Of a stretch of DNA of 5,851 nucleotides, positions 5,753 to 5,851 are shown one piece after another. Origin of the DNA: an uncultured Oscillospiraceae bacterium. Lineage in GTDB: Bacteria > Bacillota > Clostridia > Oscillospirales > Oscillospiraceae. The stretch is from positions 1 through 5,851 of the forward strand of contig CABVDR010000106.1 in the NCBI GenBank assembly GCA_902497145.1, written 5' to 3'. The notes below the pieces were generated by a model. That model ran no database searches and was not told the origin of the DNA. It worked only from the letters and a program-made list of their open reading frames with translations. Each line of letters opens with the position of its first letter. Position 1 is the stretch's first letter. Position numbers and translations under genes: made by a program.

Positions 5753-5774
5753 AGCCAAATGGCTTTGAGGTTTT
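5735..5774 (-). terminator. Rho-independent terminator after tRNA-Gln
   Basis: A perfect 14-bp stem pairs 5761-5774 with 5743-5756 (minus-strand AAAACCTCAAAGCC with GGCTTTGAGGTTTT), closed by an ATTT loop. It is followed by TTTTTT, C and TTTTT down to 5735. The stem's 5' edge starts at the last base of the tRNA CCA. This is a strong intrinsic terminator for the minus-strand tRNA transcript. Confidence 0.93.
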
Positions 5775-5847
5775 GGCAGCGGGAGAAGGATTCGAACCCT
5801 CACAAACAGAGTCAGAGTCTGTCGTGCTACCCTTACACAATCCCGCT
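5774..5847 (-). tRNA. tRNA-Gln (anticodon CTG), CCA encoded
   Basis: The minus strand folds into a complete cloverleaf of 74 nt including CCA. The acceptor stem is AGCGGGA (5847-5841) with TCCCGCT (5784-5778), discriminator G at 5777 and CCA at 5776-5774. The D arm is GTGT/GCAC with a 7-nt loop AAGGGTA. The anticodon stem is ACAGA/TCTGT with loop CTCTGAC, giving anticodon CTG at 5815-5813, which reads CAG. The T arm is GAGGG/CCTTC with loop TTCGAAT. The weak A1-U72 pair and G73 fit glutamine identity. Its promoter lies beyond the right edge. Confidence 0.96.
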
Positions 5848-5851
5848 ATTT

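Noticed and set aside
5706..5840. Upstream extension of the HD frame into the tRNA
   Set aside because: The extension reads through an intrinsic terminator and a tRNA gene. The ATG at 5703-5705 has its own AAGGAGGA and matches the family N-terminus.
1..5851. CRISPR array, insertion sequence, phage or defence genes
   Set aside because: No spaced direct repeats, transposase, integrase or terminal inverted repeats are visible. The tRNA has no duplicated 3' end in the window that would suggest an integrated element.

Overview
This 5,851-base window is GC-rich in its genes and has strong AGGAGG-type ribosome binding sites. Protein composition, compact 4-nt gene overlaps and the type of HD-domain protein suggest an anaerobic, high-GC Firmicute of the Oscillospiraceae kind (Flavonifractor/Lawsonibacter-like). 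This is an inference from style and protein similarity recalled from memory, not a database match.

Layout. Positions 1-4084 on the minus strand hold a citrate lyase operon, transcribed citD -> citE -> citF -> citC -> citX. The last gene is cut off by the left edge. citD/citE and citE/citF overlap by ATGA. A 67-nt gap carrying a strong hairpin separates citF from citC, and citX follows citC after 14 nt. A 197-nt AT-rich divergent control region (4085-4281) separates the operon from a plus-strand LysR-type regulator (4282-5172). It carries a near-consensus promoter for the regulator, a weaker promoter for citD, a perfect CATAGG-N6-CCTATG palindrome centred about -66 from the predicted cit start, and a further CATAGGT copy overlapping the cit -35 box. 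The regulator gene runs tail to tail into a minus-strand HD-domain hydrolase gene (5169-5705), with the two stop codons sharing TTAA. Upstream of the HD gene, also on the minus strand, lie a strong intrinsic terminator and a tRNA-Gln(CTG).

How the genes work together. CitD (acyl carrier, gamma), CitE (citryl-ACP lyase, beta) and CitF (citrate:acetyl-ACP transferase, alpha) form citrate lyase, which splits citrate to acetate and oxaloacetate. CitX loads the phosphoribosyl-dephospho-CoA prosthetic group onto Ser14 of CitD, and CitC acetylates it to give the active enzyme. The LysR-type protein is the obvious candidate regulator. No citrate transporter, citG or oxaloacetate decarboxylase gene lies inside the window.

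I see no new defence or mobile system here. The main points of interest are regulatory: a textbook two-site LysR control region, a second dyad over the regulator's own -10 box, a hairpin inside the operon, and a promoter that seems to be built into the tRNA terminator and to drive the HD gene. At the protein level, the CitE active-site motif and a cysteine cluster in the regulator deserve a look.
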